NCBI GenBank assembly: GCA_904502235.1
Contig: CAJGDP010000007.1
Span: 1 to 64,000, forward strand
Direction of reading: 5' to 3'
Length of the DNA stretch: 64,000 nucleotides
Source of the DNA: an uncultured Bacteroidaceae bacterium
Lineage (GTDB): Bacteria > Bacteroidota > Bacteroidia > Bacteroidales > Bacteroidaceae
Positions 56,901 to 64,000 of this stretch are shown piece by piece. The notes beneath the pieces were generated by a model. That model searched no databases, was not told the origin of the DNA, and saw nothing but the letters and a program-made list of their open reading frames with translations. The translations under genes and the position numbers were made by a program. How positions within the stretch are numbered: the stretch's first letter is position 1; each line of letters begins with the position of its first letter.

Positions 56901-58489
56901 ATATTGGCTTTAGATAAAAATGACAGAATCTGAGCACGTGTTTCGTTGCATGGATAATCTTTGTCTTCAACATAATTCCAACGATACTCCTCATGTTTTT
57001 TTAAATCGAATTTTTGCAAAAATGCTTTTTGGTTTATGGTCTTTTTATTGCTCAACCAATCGAACAATGCAACATAATCATCCTCGTTCTTGAGAAACAA
57101 TTGTGTTACGTCAATGTCATTAGCAGGTTCTTTTTTATAGATACGTAAATTGCTAATGAACTGCCAAAGGCGGAATTCTTGATATAAGGGATGCGATTTG
57201 GCAATACATTTTACACATATGCGTTTTTCTTCACCAGTTGCTTTGTCTATTGTTGTGTATTCTTCATAAGGACAATTTGCAATCAACGATTTTTTTGTTT
57301 TGAGCGGACGTTGGTAGAATAAAATGTCTTCGACAAAAAGATATGTGAAGTTCCTGTTTGCAATATTCTGTCTGTATGATTCGTTGCTTTGGTATAGTTC
57401 ATCAATGCAAGCGTTGTATAGATCTTTGTCCTTTAATTCAGGATGGAACTCTAATTGCTTATTCAATATTCTTATAAGTTCTTCTTTATAGAACTTTCTT
57501 TCGATGGTACGCACTAGTTTGCCTCGTATTTTTTGGCTGGGATTTTGAATAATACAATCGTAGATGTATTCACCAACACTTTTGCCGGAGTTTTCAATAT
57601 CAGATTGGGTTCTTTCTTTGATAAGAGTCCAATCATCTTCATTTGGAGACCTAAAGGAGCGTTTGATATTTCCTTCTTTATCTTTTTTTACTGTACCATC
57701 ATCATTGATATCTGTGGTGACAATGAATTCTTTTATTTTTCCAACCCAATCAAGCATAATGTTACTTGTACGACGGTATATCCAGCCGTTTTCTAGATGT
57801 ACGTTATACCAAGTATCTTTACCTTTCTTTTCACCACTATCCTCAACGGCAATAACTTTTAAAGCTAGGTATTCTACTTTTTTGTTTCTGCTTGCATTAT
57901 CTTCGTCGTTTCTTAACTGATAGTAACCTCTTTTTTGGTTAAAATTCAGTAATATCCAAGCCAATTCTTCTTTTGTTACTTTCTGGCTAAGGGCTTTTTT
58001 GCGGAGATAGTATATAGTCCAATCATATGGTATCTTTTTACCAATAAGTTCTGGATGTGAACTTTTAAAATCTTTCAACATTTCATTGAAAGAATCTGTA
58101 AAAAGGAAAGTCGATTTTCCGAATTTGTCCTTTTGCCATGCTAACTTGGGTTCTTCCCCTTCTTGTATTTTGCCATATCGATTTAGTGCTTGCGAATAAT
58201 GAGAAGGCAGAAATCCTAAAATGTCAAGAACTCTGTGCAAGCGTTCTCTGCGTTGTATGCTTCTTTCAATCAGGTGTCGAATGCCGCGCAATCGTGTTCT
58301 TTCTGCAGTTTGTGATATTGAATTACCGCGGTCAAAGTCGCCTAGTACTGCAGAATCCATTGGGATTATACGACTCCCCGCACCTTCTATTTTTATAGAT
58401 TGCAGGTTATTGTTCTTGTTTTCGTCGCTTTTAAGTATAGCCCAGCCAATGCTGTTGGTTCCTAAATCTAAGCCTAATATACTTTTCAT
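53972..58489 (-). CDS. cas9: CRISPR effector nuclease Cas9, type II-C
   Basis: This 1505-residue RNA-guided nuclease is complete. RuvC-I is GLDLGTNSIGW with D8. The arginine-rich bridge helix spans about residues 60-95. RuvC-II is EIHLELGRE with E725. The HNH domain is IEHIIPQSLYFDDSLSNKV with catalytic H870. RuvC-III is DHRHHAMDA with H1068 and D1071. Without csn2 or cas4, the locus is type II-C, but the protein is longer than the about 1000-1100 residues of Neisseria or Campylobacter II-C enzymes and fits the large Bacteroidetes group. Base composition is more AT-rich than neighbouring genes, consistent with horizontal transfer. PAM specificity cannot be read. Confidence 0.98.
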   Translation of the reverse strand: MKSILGLDLGTNSIGWAILKSDENKNNNLQSIKIEGAGSRIIPMDSAVLGDFDRGNSISQTAERTRLRGIRHLIERSIQRRERLHRVLDILGFLPSHYSQALNRYGKIQEGEEPKLAWQKDKFGKSTFLFTDSFNEMLKDFKSSHPELIGKKIPYDWTIYYLRKKALSQKVTKEELAWILLNFNQKRGYYQLRNDEDNASRNKKVEYLALKVIAVEDSGEKKGKDTWYNVHLENGWIYRRTSNIMLDWVGKIKEFIVTTDINDDGTVKKDKEGNIKRSFRSPNEDDWTLIKERTQSDIENSGKSVGEYIYDCIIQNPSQKIRGKLVRTIERKFYKEELIRILNKQLEFHPELKDKDLYNACIDELYQSNESYRQNIANRNFTYLFVEDILFYQRPLKTKKSLIANCPYEEYTTIDKATGEEKRICVKCIAKSHPLYQEFRLWQFISNLRIYKKEPANDIDVTQLFLKNEDDYVALFDWLSNKKTINQKAFLQKFDLKKHEEYRWNYVEDKDYPCNETRAQILSFLSKANISEDILDTLFENELWHILYSVEDKQELIKALGKFAKNKKLDKLFVEIFQKFPPFKKEYGAYSAKAIKKLLPLMRMGKYWQQENIDPSTIERIDKIITGEYDDKIKSRVREKAINLTNIAAFKALPLWLACYIVYNRHSEAKEITKWATPDDLQNYLNSFKQHSLRNPIVEQIITETLRTVRDIWKQYGNIDEIHLELGREMKNPADKRRKMTQQILENENANMRIKKLLLDFANPEFEIENVRPYSPSQQEILRIYEEAVINRQDTYKNENTNNYKYKNKEEKEEIENILKKFKESDTKKQPTRSEVLRYKLWLEQKYRSPYTGQPIPLAKLFTPAYEIEHIIPQSLYFDDSLSNKVICESVVNKRPYKDNQLGYEFIKKQSGRIVQELSTSNKIVKIFTVDEYKQFVIDNYSNNRTKMRKLMLETIPEEFIARQLNDSRYISKVVKGMLSNIVREEGEEEAISKNIIVCTGGVTDRLKRDWGINDVWNRIILPRFTRLNEITGTTHFTTISTNGHEIPSMPLEMQKGFNKKRIDHRHHAMDAIIIACATRNIVNYLNNESASKNSKISRNDLKTLLCEKTKTDENGNYKWVVKKPWKNFTNDVYCILNDIIVSFKKNLRVINKATNYYTRFKNGEKNIVEQDGTNWAIRKPMHKDTVFGEVNLRKIKTVSLNEAIKNPSRIVEKEFKIKLQSLLSHGYDAKKAKKYFEEEKDAWRDINLSKIEVYYYTKETKDRYFATRKPLDTSFNQKKIEESVTDTGIQKILLRHLEQKGNNPELAFSADGIDEMNKNIVQLNKNKYHQPIYKVRVYEKADKFAIGTRGNKSSKFVEAAKGTNLYFTVYESEKWDDKAGDYKKVRKFATIPLNIVIERLKQGLSPAPADENGNNPKFVLSPNDLVYVPTEKDFKDLKQKNIYKIVSFTGNRLYAVPYPVANSIVDKLEYSQLNKVEFTDDKTSIKEVCIPIKIDRLGNIINIE

Positions 58490-58512
58490 AGTTCTTTTTT
58501 ATTCTTGTTTCA

Positions 58513-58544
58513 CAAAAATACCTAATACTAGTTGCAATTCCAAA
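58513..58544 (-). promoter_or_regulatory. cas9-cas1-cas2 promoter
   Basis: On the minus strand TTTG (58544-58541), 20 bp, and TATTTTTG (58520-58513) match the Bacteroidetes consensus fully. Transcription would start near 58506, leaving a leader of only about 17 nt before the cas9 ATG at 58489. It overlaps the tracrRNA -33 element. Confidence 0.7.
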
Positions 58545-58562
58545 TATAAATAAATACATTTG
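58532..58562 (+). promoter_or_regulatory. tracrRNA promoter
   Basis: TTG at 58532-58534, 20 bp, and TACATTTG at 58555-58562 form a consensus promoter on the plus strand. Predicted initiation near 58569 falls exactly at the first anti-repeat base. Confidence 0.75.
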
Positions 58563-58568
58563 CATAAC

Positions 58569-58670
58569 TAAAATGAAGCAAATCACAATAAGGATTATTC
58601 CGTTGTGAAAACATTAGGTATCCCTTCGCCTAAGTAGGGGAGTCCCTCGTCTTTTGGCGAGGGTTTTTTT
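58569..58670 (+). ncRNA. tracrRNA
   Basis: The anti-repeat AAAATGAAGCAAATCACAAT (58570-58589) pairs with the first 21 bases of the CRISPR repeat with one bulged T and one G-U pair. It is followed by the conserved core region AAGGATTATTCCG, a small stem (TCCC with GGGGA) and a terminator with a 6-bp stem CCCTCG/CGAGGG (58644-58649 with 58658-58663) and seven Ts to 58670. The RNA of about 100 nt would load Cas9 with crRNA. It is divergent from cas9. Confidence 0.9.
58644..58670 (+). terminator. tracrRNA terminator
   Basis: CCCTCG and CGAGGG (58644-58649 with 58658-58663) form a 6-bp GC-rich stem with an 8-nt loop, followed by seven Ts. Confidence 0.88.
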
Positions 58671-58748
58671 ATACTTGCTTTCTTTGTTCTTCTTGGAGTT
58701 GGATAACTAAAAATGTAATAGAAGTTTATAGTGTAATAAGTAACAAGA

Positions 58749-58955
58749 GTGTCAACTGTATTTTTTTTGCCTGCTACTGGTTATCGTCATGGTACAAATT
58801 TTGACTACGAAAATTATTGTGGTCATTATTGGTCAAGTTCGTTGTATGGTAGCGGTAATGGGTATGCTTACCACTTATACTTCGATCATGGTGAATACTG
58901 CTGGTATCTCAATAGTCGATGTAACGGTCAATGCGTACGTCCAGTTTCTGAGTAG
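58749..58955 (+). pseudogene. FISUMP-domain gene fragment
   Basis: This open stretch of 68 codons matches only the C-terminal third of a FISUMP-domain protein: FFLPATGYRHGT, then GHYWSSSLYGSG and the closing CVRPVSE, parallel to NSIFLPAAGS, CYWTKSLH and YVVRPVCK in the intact gene at 9854-10549. The N-terminal two thirds and signal peptide are missing, and an in-frame TAA lies just upstream. It is a remnant left next to the tracrRNA, perhaps from the insertion of the CRISPR locus. Confidence 0.7.
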
Positions 58956-59082
58956 TTTGTTATATATGCTTTATTATTTCAAAACCCTTTTCTGAGGATA
59001 GTCATAACCTTTTCTAAATGTAGGTGTTTCCTGCCATGAAACGATAATTTTGCCTTTTATGGTAAAATAACTGCCGATAAAC

Positions 59083-59118
59083 TTGCCACGAAACAAACTT
59101 TTAGTATCTTTGTGGCAA
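59083..59118 (+). promoter_or_regulatory. Promoter of ATPase gene with spanning inverted repeat
   Basis: TTG at 59083-59085, 19 bp, and TATCTTTG at 59105-59112 form a full promoter. TTGCCAC (59083-59089) and GTGGCAA (59112-59118) form an inverted repeat that overlaps both promoter elements. Confidence 0.6.
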
Positions 59119-59130
59119 AATAATAGATCT

Positions 59131-60567
59131 ATGGAGAGTATAATCGGACGCAAAAAAGAGCAAAAGGAGCTTGGGCAGATATATAATTCAAATAAAGCTG
59201 AGTTTGTTGTTGTTTATGGTAGAAGGCGTGTTGGAAAGACATACCTTGTTAGGGAGTACTTTCAGGACAGATTGGACTTTTACCATACAGCACTTTCACC
59301 AATAGAACTCGAGGATGAAAATCTGGTAGAAAAACAATTGCAGGCATTCTACCATTCATTGAAACGCTATGGTGCAGATGTCGAGAAAAAACCGGCAGAT
59401 TGGTTTGAAGCTTTTGAAATGTTCATCACTTTGCTCGAGAGTAAAGGCAAAGATAAACGCCTTGTTGTTTTTATAGATGAATTGCCGTGGATGGATACCC
59501 CGCGTTCCGGCTTTATCACGGCTTTTGAACATTTTTGGAATGGCTGGGCGGCCGGGCAGAGACATATTATGCTCATTGTATGCGGCTCTGCGACATCGTG
59601 GATTTCTGATAAACTCTTGCAAAACAAAGGCGGGCTCTACGGGCGTACAACCTATGAAATGCACCTTTCTCCATTTACTCTTGGCGAATGTGAGGAGTAT
59701 ATGAAGAGCGAGGGTATTATTATGGACCGCTACGAGCAGTTGCAATGTTATATGGCAATGGGTGGAATACCCTATTACCTTTCATATATAAACAAAGGTG
59801 AAAGCCTCACACAGAATATAGACCGCTTGTTCTTCGATAAGAAAGGAAAGTTGCGAGGAGAGTTTGACCGGTTGTACGCATCACTATTTACAACTCCTGA
59901 GAAGTACATAAAAATAATAAAGCTGCTGTCTCAGAAACGCGAAGGATATACAAGGGAGGAGATTGCAAAAGAGACCGGACTACCATACGGTGGTGGATTG
60001 ACAAAAATGCTCCGTGCACTTGAGAGCAGTGACTTTATTATGCCTTATGTCTATTATAATCACTCTGTACGTGAGGTCTATTACAAACTCACCGACCTGT
60101 ATACATTGTTCTATCTTTACTTTATTGACAAGAAGAATGCCGGGCCAAACTACTGGAAGAATAATCTTATGTCGCCAGTCCTGAATGCTTGGCGTGGCTT
60201 TGCTTTTGAAGAGGTCTGTTTTGTGCACCGTGAGAAGATAAAACAGGCATTAGGCATAGCTGCTGTACAGGCAGAAATCTCTCCTTGGCGAAGCAAATTG
60301 GCAGAAGGAGATAGGGCTCAGATAGATATGCTTATAGACAGAGCCGATAGAGTTGTGAATGTTTGCGAAATGAAGTATTCTACAGACGATTACACCATAG
60401 ACAAGAAATACGATGCAGAACTTCGACGTAAGCTGGATGTTTTTGCCAATGAAACAAAATGTCGCAAGGCATTGCATACAACTTTGGTAACCACATACGG
60501 GCTTACAAAGAATGAATATAGTGGTCGTATCCAAAATGTCATAACAATGGACTCTTTATTTGACTGA
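59131..60567 (+). CDS. AAA ATPase with DUF234 domain
   Basis: This 478-residue protein is an archaeal-type STAND-like ATPase. Walker A is YGRRRVGKT near residue 31, Walker B is VVFIDELPW near residue 115, followed by a sensor-like ICGSATSW. A winged-helix region follows (REEIAKETGLPYGGGLTKML). The C-terminal DUF234 part (LDVFANETK...MKYSTDDYTI) resembles a PD-(D/E)xK nuclease-type end. Such genes occur in many copies in Bacteroidetes and are of unknown role, possibly in DNA or defence processes. The ATG at 59131 is set by the promoter at 59083-59112. Confidence 0.85.
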   Translation: MESIIGRKKEQKELGQIYNSNKAEFVVVYGRRRVGKTYLVREYFQDRLDFYHTALSPIELEDENLVEKQLQAFYHSLKRYGADVEKKPADWFEAFEMFITLLESKGKDKRLVVFIDELPWMDTPRSGFITAFEHFWNGWAAGQRHIMLIVCGSATSWISDKLLQNKGGLYGRTTYEMHLSPFTLGECEEYMKSEGIIMDRYEQLQCYMAMGGIPYYLSYINKGESLTQNIDRLFFDKKGKLRGEFDRLYASLFTTPEKYIKIIKLLSQKREGYTREEIAKETGLPYGGGLTKMLRALESSDFIMPYVYYNHSVREVYYKLTDLYTLFYLYFIDKKNAGPNYWKNNLMSPVLNAWRGFAFEEVCFVHREKIKQALGIAAVQAEISPWRSKLAEGDRAQIDMLIDRADRVVNVCEMKYSTDDYTIDKKYDAELRRKLDVFANETKCRKALHTTLVTTYGLTKNEYSGRIQNVITMDSLFD

Positions 60568-60632
60568 TAAATATGTCCGCTTTTACGTGAGTTTTTACTA
60601 TCTTCGCATTGTAAAACAGAAATACTCTTATT

Positions 60633-61745
60633 GTGAAGCTCAATACCATTTCGATTCTTAATTATAGAAACCTTGTGGACGTGAATATTCCGTTGTCGCC
60701 TAAGATAAATTGCTTTATAGGCAGCAATGGCATGGGAAAGACCAATCTGCTGGATGCGGTATATTATCTGTCGTTCTGCAAGAGTGCCCTTTCGCCGTCG
60801 GATAATGGTAATATCTGCCACGAAGCTCCTTTCTTTATGTTGCAGGGGACTTATACAAGCGATAGCGGAATTGACAATGAGATTTCGTGTGGTCTTAAAC
60901 GTGGCGACAAGAAGCAGTTCCGCAGGGACGGCAAGGCGTATGAGCGTCTCTCGGACCATATAGGTCATATCCCGCTTGTTATGGTGTCGCCTGCCGACAA
61001 TGAACTTATTGCCGGTGGCAGTGAGGAGCGTCGACGTTTTATGGATGTCGTGATTTCGCAATACGACAAGGAGTATCTTAATGCTCTTATACGTTACAAT
61101 AAGGCTTTGCAGCAACGCAACGTGCTGTTGCGTGGTGAACGTGAACCTGATGCGGAGATGATGTCGCTGATGGAGGAGATGATGGTTGTGGAGGCTGTTG
61201 CCATTCATGAGCGTCGTAAGCAGTTCACCGATGAACTTATACCTATCTTTACCGAATTCCATAATGCTATTGTGGGTGGCGGTGAGGAGGTGTCGTTACG
61301 CTATCGTTCGCATCTTGATGAGAATGATCTTGCGGAGTTGCTTGCTGCTTCGCGCGCCGACGACCGCCGTATGGGTTATACATCAAAGGGTGTGCATCGC
61401 GATGAACTTGTGATGCAGCTCAATGGCTTTCCTATAAGAAAGGAGGGCTCACAAGGGCAGAACAAGACATATCTCGTGTCGCTGAAACTGGCACAGTTCA
61501 ATTTTCTGTGTCGCAAGGGTGGTGAAACTCCTCTGCTGTTGCTTGATGATATATTCGACAAGCTCGACAGCCATAGGGTAGAGCGTATAATTGACTTGGT
61601 TTCGGGCGAGGGCTTCGGTCAGATTTTTATAACTGATGTGAACCGTGAGCATATCGATGGTATTCTCGACAGTATAAACGGTGAGTACAAACTGTTTGAG
61701 GTGAAGCGTGGTGAAACTGAATTGTTGAAGGAGATTGTAAAATGA
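60633..61745 (+). CDS. recF: DNA replication/repair protein RecF
   Basis: This 370-residue SMC-like ATPase helps load RecA at gaps. Walker A is GSNGMGKT (residues 30-37). The family block MVSPADNELIAGGSEERRRFMD marks the lobe-II region. The signature is REGSQGQ and Walker B is LLLLDDIFDKLD. The start is GTG at 60633. It overlaps the DUF721 gene by 4 nt. Confidence 0.94.
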   Translation: MKLNTISILNYRNLVDVNIPLSPKINCFIGSNGMGKTNLLDAVYYLSFCKSALSPSDNGNICHEAPFFMLQGTYTSDSGIDNEISCGLKRGDKKQFRRDGKAYERLSDHIGHIPLVMVSPADNELIAGGSEERRRFMDVVISQYDKEYLNALIRYNKALQQRNVLLRGEREPDAEMMSLMEEMMVVEAVAIHERRKQFTDELIPIFTEFHNAIVGGGEEVSLRYRSHLDENDLAELLAASRADDRRMGYTSKGVHRDELVMQLNGFPIRKEGSQGQNKTYLVSLKLAQFNFLCRKGGETPLLLLDDIFDKLDSHRVERIIDLVSGEGFGQIFITDVNREHIDGILDSINGEYKLFEVKRGETELLKEIVK

Positions 61746-62032
61746 AACGTGGTGAAACAAAATCCATTGCGGAGCTTGTGCGTATAATGTGTCGCGAAGA
61801 GGGGCTTGAGACTCCTTTGAACGAATACCGCCTTATTCAGGCATGGTCGCAGGTGCTTGGTCCTGCTGTGCAGTCATATACCAAGAATCTTCAGATATAC
61901 AACCAGGTGCTTTATGTTACACTCACTTCGTCGGTGTTGCGTCAGGAGCTGCTGATGAACCGCAGGGCTCTTGTGCATAAATTGAATGAGCATGTGAAGG
62001 CTCAGGTCATAACGGATATCGTTTTCAGATAA
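61742..62032 (+). CDS. DUF721 protein, DciA-like
   Basis: This 96-residue protein matches DUF721. The family includes DciA, which helps load the replicative helicase in bacteria without DnaC. Visible parts are the N-terminal helix, the AWSQVLGPAVQSYTKNLQIY block and VTLTSSVLRQELLMNRRALVHKLNEH. It overlaps recF by 4 nt, and the recF-DUF721 pair fits a replication role. Confidence 0.85.
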   Translation: MKRGETKSIAELVRIMCREEGLETPLNEYRLIQAWSQVLGPAVQSYTKNLQIYNQVLYVTLTSSVLRQELLMNRRALVHKLNEHVKAQVITDIVFR

Positions 62033-62060
62033 AACACTGAACATAATGGTTCTTTGGTGG

Positions 62061-62096
62061 TTTAGATATTTGATTATGTATGTAGTAATATCTAAA
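62061..62096. promoter_or_regulatory. Inverted repeat before nucleoside permease
   Basis: TTTAGATATT at 62061-62070 and AATATCTAAA at 62087-62096 form a 10-bp perfect inverted repeat with a 16-nt centre, ending 10 nt before the ATG. It could be an operator; there is no run of Ts after it. Confidence 0.4.
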
Positions 62097-62106
62097 ACAA
62101 GCTCTT

Positions 62107-63369
62107 ATGTCTGATTCTTATGTAAAAATACGTCTTGTAGTATTAAGCTTTCTGCAGTTCGCGGTCTGGGGTTCATACCTTACATCAATGGGACGCTACC
62201 TTGGCGGCTATGGATTGGGGGCGGAAATTGGTTGGTTCTATTCAGTACAGGGATTGGTTTCTATATTCATGCCTGCCATAATCGGTGTGGTGGCCGACCG
62301 TTGGGTACCTGCGCAACGTCTGTTGTCTTTTTGCCATATTGTGGCGGCTCTCTTTATGGCTATAACGGGCTATGTTGCTTTCAAGATGGACTACAACGTG
62401 GCGTTCAACGACATTTTCTGGACTTATACCGTTTCGGTGGCTTTCTATATGCCAACGCTTGCTCTCTCAAACTCCGTGTCGTATACTGCGCTTGAAAAGG
62501 CTGGACTCGATACTGTCAGGAGTTTTCCTTTTATACGTGTGTTCGGTACGGTGGGATTTATTATCTCAATGCTTATTGTGGATTATACGGGTTTCCAGAA
62601 TAACTGTGTTCAATTCTTTGTTTCTGCAATATGGGGCGTTCTGCTTGCCCTGTATTCGTTGTCGCTTCCGCATTGCCCGGTGAATGGTGCTGGCGGTAAA
62701 AAGTCTTTGTTTTCGGCTTTGGGCCTCGAGGCTTTCAGGTTGTTTGCTAAACCAAAAATGGCGGTATTCTTCATCTTCTCGATGCTCCTTGGTGTTGCGT
62801 TGCAGATATCAAACGGTTATGCAAATCTCTATATCAGTGGCTTTGGCGATATACCGCAATATGCCGGTGCTTATGTTGTTGAGCATACCAATGTGCTTAT
62901 ATCATTGTCGCAGGTGTCCGAGACGTTGTGTATACTTCTGATTCCTTACTTCTTGGGTCGATTCGGTATAAAAAGGGTGATGCTGATTGCCATGATTGCC
63001 TGGGTGTTGCGTTTCTTGTTCCTTGGAGTAGGAAATCCGGGTATGCCGGGTGTGATGTTCTTTGTGATGTCGATGCTTGTGTATGGTGTAGCGTTCGATT
63101 TCTTCAATATTTCCGGCTCCCTGTTTGTGGATAACGAGGTCCCCGAGGGAATGCGTTCCGGGGCACAGGGACTGTTCATGCTCATGACAAACGGGCTTGG
63201 AGCATCGGTCGGAGTGATGGTTGCGCAGGGTATAGTAAACTATTTTACACAAAATCAAACCAATTTTGATGGTTGGTCGATAGTTTGGTGTATCTTTGCA
63301 GGGTACGCGCTTTTTATAGCGGTTCTGTTTGCATTTGTATTTAAGGAGAAAAGGATAAGAAATGGTTGA
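62107..63369 (+). CDS. MFS nucleoside permease (NupG-like)
   Basis: This 420-residue transporter has twelve hydrophobic segments and the marks of the nucleoside:H+ symporter family: an N-terminal QFAVWGSYLTSMGRYL, the early GVVADRWVPAQRLL loop and the SFPFIRVFGTVGFI block in the middle. It probably imports nucleosides. Its last 8 nt overlap the next gene. Confidence 0.9.
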   Translation: MSDSYVKIRLVVLSFLQFAVWGSYLTSMGRYLGGYGLGAEIGWFYSVQGLVSIFMPAIIGVVADRWVPAQRLLSFCHIVAALFMAITGYVAFKMDYNVAFNDIFWTYTVSVAFYMPTLALSNSVSYTALEKAGLDTVRSFPFIRVFGTVGFIISMLIVDYTGFQNNCVQFFVSAIWGVLLALYSLSLPHCPVNGAGGKKSLFSALGLEAFRLFAKPKMAVFFIFSMLLGVALQISNGYANLYISGFGDIPQYAGAYVVEHTNVLISLSQVSETLCILLIPYFLGRFGIKRVMLIAMIAWVLRFLFLGVGNPGMPGVMFFVMSMLVYGVAFDFFNISGSLFVDNEVPEGMRSGAQGLFMLMTNGLGASVGVMVAQGIVNYFTQNQTNFDGWSIVWCIFAGYALFIAVLFAFVFKEKRIRNG

Positions 63370-63928
63370 ACTTGTTGTTTCGGATATGATGTCGAAGGTC
63401 TCTGACCATCGCGCCCATGTACTTGTTTTGCAGGAGAAGGAGGGATTGCGTAAGATAATTGTGGCTTTGGGGATGCTCGAGGCTCAGGCAATTGCTTTCG
63501 CCATGCGTGGCGTTGATGTAGGCCGTCCGTTGACACACGACCTCTTCGGCTCTTTGACTTCGGCTTTCGGCATTGAAATGCGTCATGTGATTATCGACAG
63601 GATTGATGATGGAACTTTCTATTCGCTTTTGTGCTATACAAGGGAGGGCGAGGAAGCGGTTGTTGATTCCCGTACAAGTGATGCGATTGCCATAGCGTTG
63701 AGGGCAAAAGCTCCCATATATATCCGTGAAGGACTTTTGAACCGCATGTGCATACGCGACGAACAGAACGGTGCGATATCAATACCTATAACGGCTGCCG
63801 ACGAGAGTACTTTGCGTGCGGCTATGGAAAATGCTGTGAAGGACGAGAACTATGAATTGGCTATGAAACTGAAGGAGGAGATTGATTCGCGCCACAAGAA
63901 TAGTGATACTGAAACTGAAAAACACTAA
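63362..63928 (+). CDS. Bifunctional nuclease family protein (DUF151)
   Basis: This 188-residue protein has the DUF151 domain in its first about 130 residues (LGMLEAQAIAFAMRGV and DSRTSDAIAIALRAKAPIYI), followed by a UVR-like tail (NYELAMKLKEEID) that in UvrB/UvrC-type proteins mediates protein contact. Plant and bacterial members have been reported to have DNase and RNase activity; the role here is not established. It overlaps the permease gene by 8 nt. Confidence 0.88.
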   Translation: MVELVVSDMMSKVSDHRAHVLVLQEKEGLRKIIVALGMLEAQAIAFAMRGVDVGRPLTHDLFGSLTSAFGIEMRHVIIDRIDDGTFYSLLCYTREGEEAVVDSRTSDAIAIALRAKAPIYIREGLLNRMCIRDEQNGAISIPITAADESTLRAAMENAVKDENYELAMKLKEEIDSRHKNSDTETEKH

Positions 63929-63939
63929 AATAATAAATA

Positions 63940-64000
63940 ATGGCTCTATTTTATGTACCTGATATAGCGGAAAGTTGGGAACTCTCCGAAGAAGAGGCTG
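63940..64000 (+). CDS. rsmE: 16S rRNA m3U1498 methyltransferase RsmE, N-terminal fragment
   Basis: Only the first 20 codons are inside the window (ALFYVPDIAESWELSEEEA after the Met). The pattern FY.P.I...WELSEEEA matches the PUA-like start of RsmE from Bacteroidales. The gene continues beyond the edge. It lies 11 nt after the DUF151 gene. The call is based on a short segment. Confidence 0.7.
   Translation, partial: MALFYVPDIAESWELSEEEA

Noticed and set aside
58560..58670. A degenerate second CRISPR repeat near cas9
   Set aside because: The match to the repeat is in reverse complement and covers only its first 21 bases, which is the anti-repeat of tracrRNA.
59131..60567. Mobile-element or transposase gene
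   Set aside because: The protein is an AAA/DUF234 ATPase with no DDE or recombinase motif, and no terminal repeats or target duplications are visible around it.

Overview
The window is a chromosomal segment of a Bacteroidales bacterium, most likely Prevotellaceae or Bacteroidaceae. Evidence for this: a fused MurF-alanine racemase, a GSCFA protein, a long-form IspG, class 3 fructose bisphosphatase, heterodimeric methylmalonyl-CoA mutase, the Bacteroidetes-type promoter signature (TTG, about 19-21 bp, TAnnTTTG) before many genes, and secreted proteins whose C-terminal tails resemble type IX secretion or surface-sorting tails. I found no rRNA or tRNA genes and no transposase or integrase. Both ends cut through ordinary housekeeping DNA.

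Layout. 1-9.7 kb: an NSS transporter, then murF-alr and a GSCFA gene on the minus strand, divergent from a dxs-trkA-trkH operon. 9.8-11 kb: a small accessory patch with a FISUMP-domain lipoprotein and a frameshifted BspA-like LRR gene. 11-12.9 kb: an AAA ATPase/DUF4435 pair that resembles the PARIS (AriA/AriB) defence architecture. 13-20.5 kb: nucleoside kinase, rpoN, fbp, purE and ispG. 20.5-34.8 kb, minus strand: topB, a CotH-like kinase, mutB/mutA, a giant secreted papain-like protease and a GH20 hexosaminidase. 34.9-40.9 kb, plus strand: an ABC transporter with its own YtrA-type GntR regulator, an SPFH-like lipoprotein, sppA, a DUF2807 protein and a membrane methyltransferase. 40.9-49.1 kb, minus strand: an outer-membrane protein, a second CotH kinase, an acyl-ACP thioesterase, metA, an M13 peptidase and an ABC-F protein. 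49.3-51.7 kb: a Fur/PerR-family regulator with reverse rubrerythrin, ribH and a TPR membrane protein.

51.9-58.7 kb is a complete, minimal type II-C CRISPR-Cas locus: an array of nine identical 47-bp repeats and eight 30-bp spacers on the plus strand, cas2, cas1 and a 1505-residue cas9 on the minus strand converging on the array, and a tracrRNA gene divergent from cas9. The region is visibly more AT-rich than its flanks. The most striking point is that every repeat contains a full Bacteroidetes promoter signature, so each spacer could be transcribed from its own repeat, as in the Neisseria II-C systems. The tracrRNA and cas9 promoters are interleaved in under 60 bp.

After the locus come a FISUMP gene fragment, a DUF234-type ATPase, recF with a DUF721/DciA-like gene, a nucleoside permease, a bifunctional nuclease family gene and the first codons of rsmE. 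Several gene ends carry long hairpins that overlap stop codons and act as bidirectional terminators.
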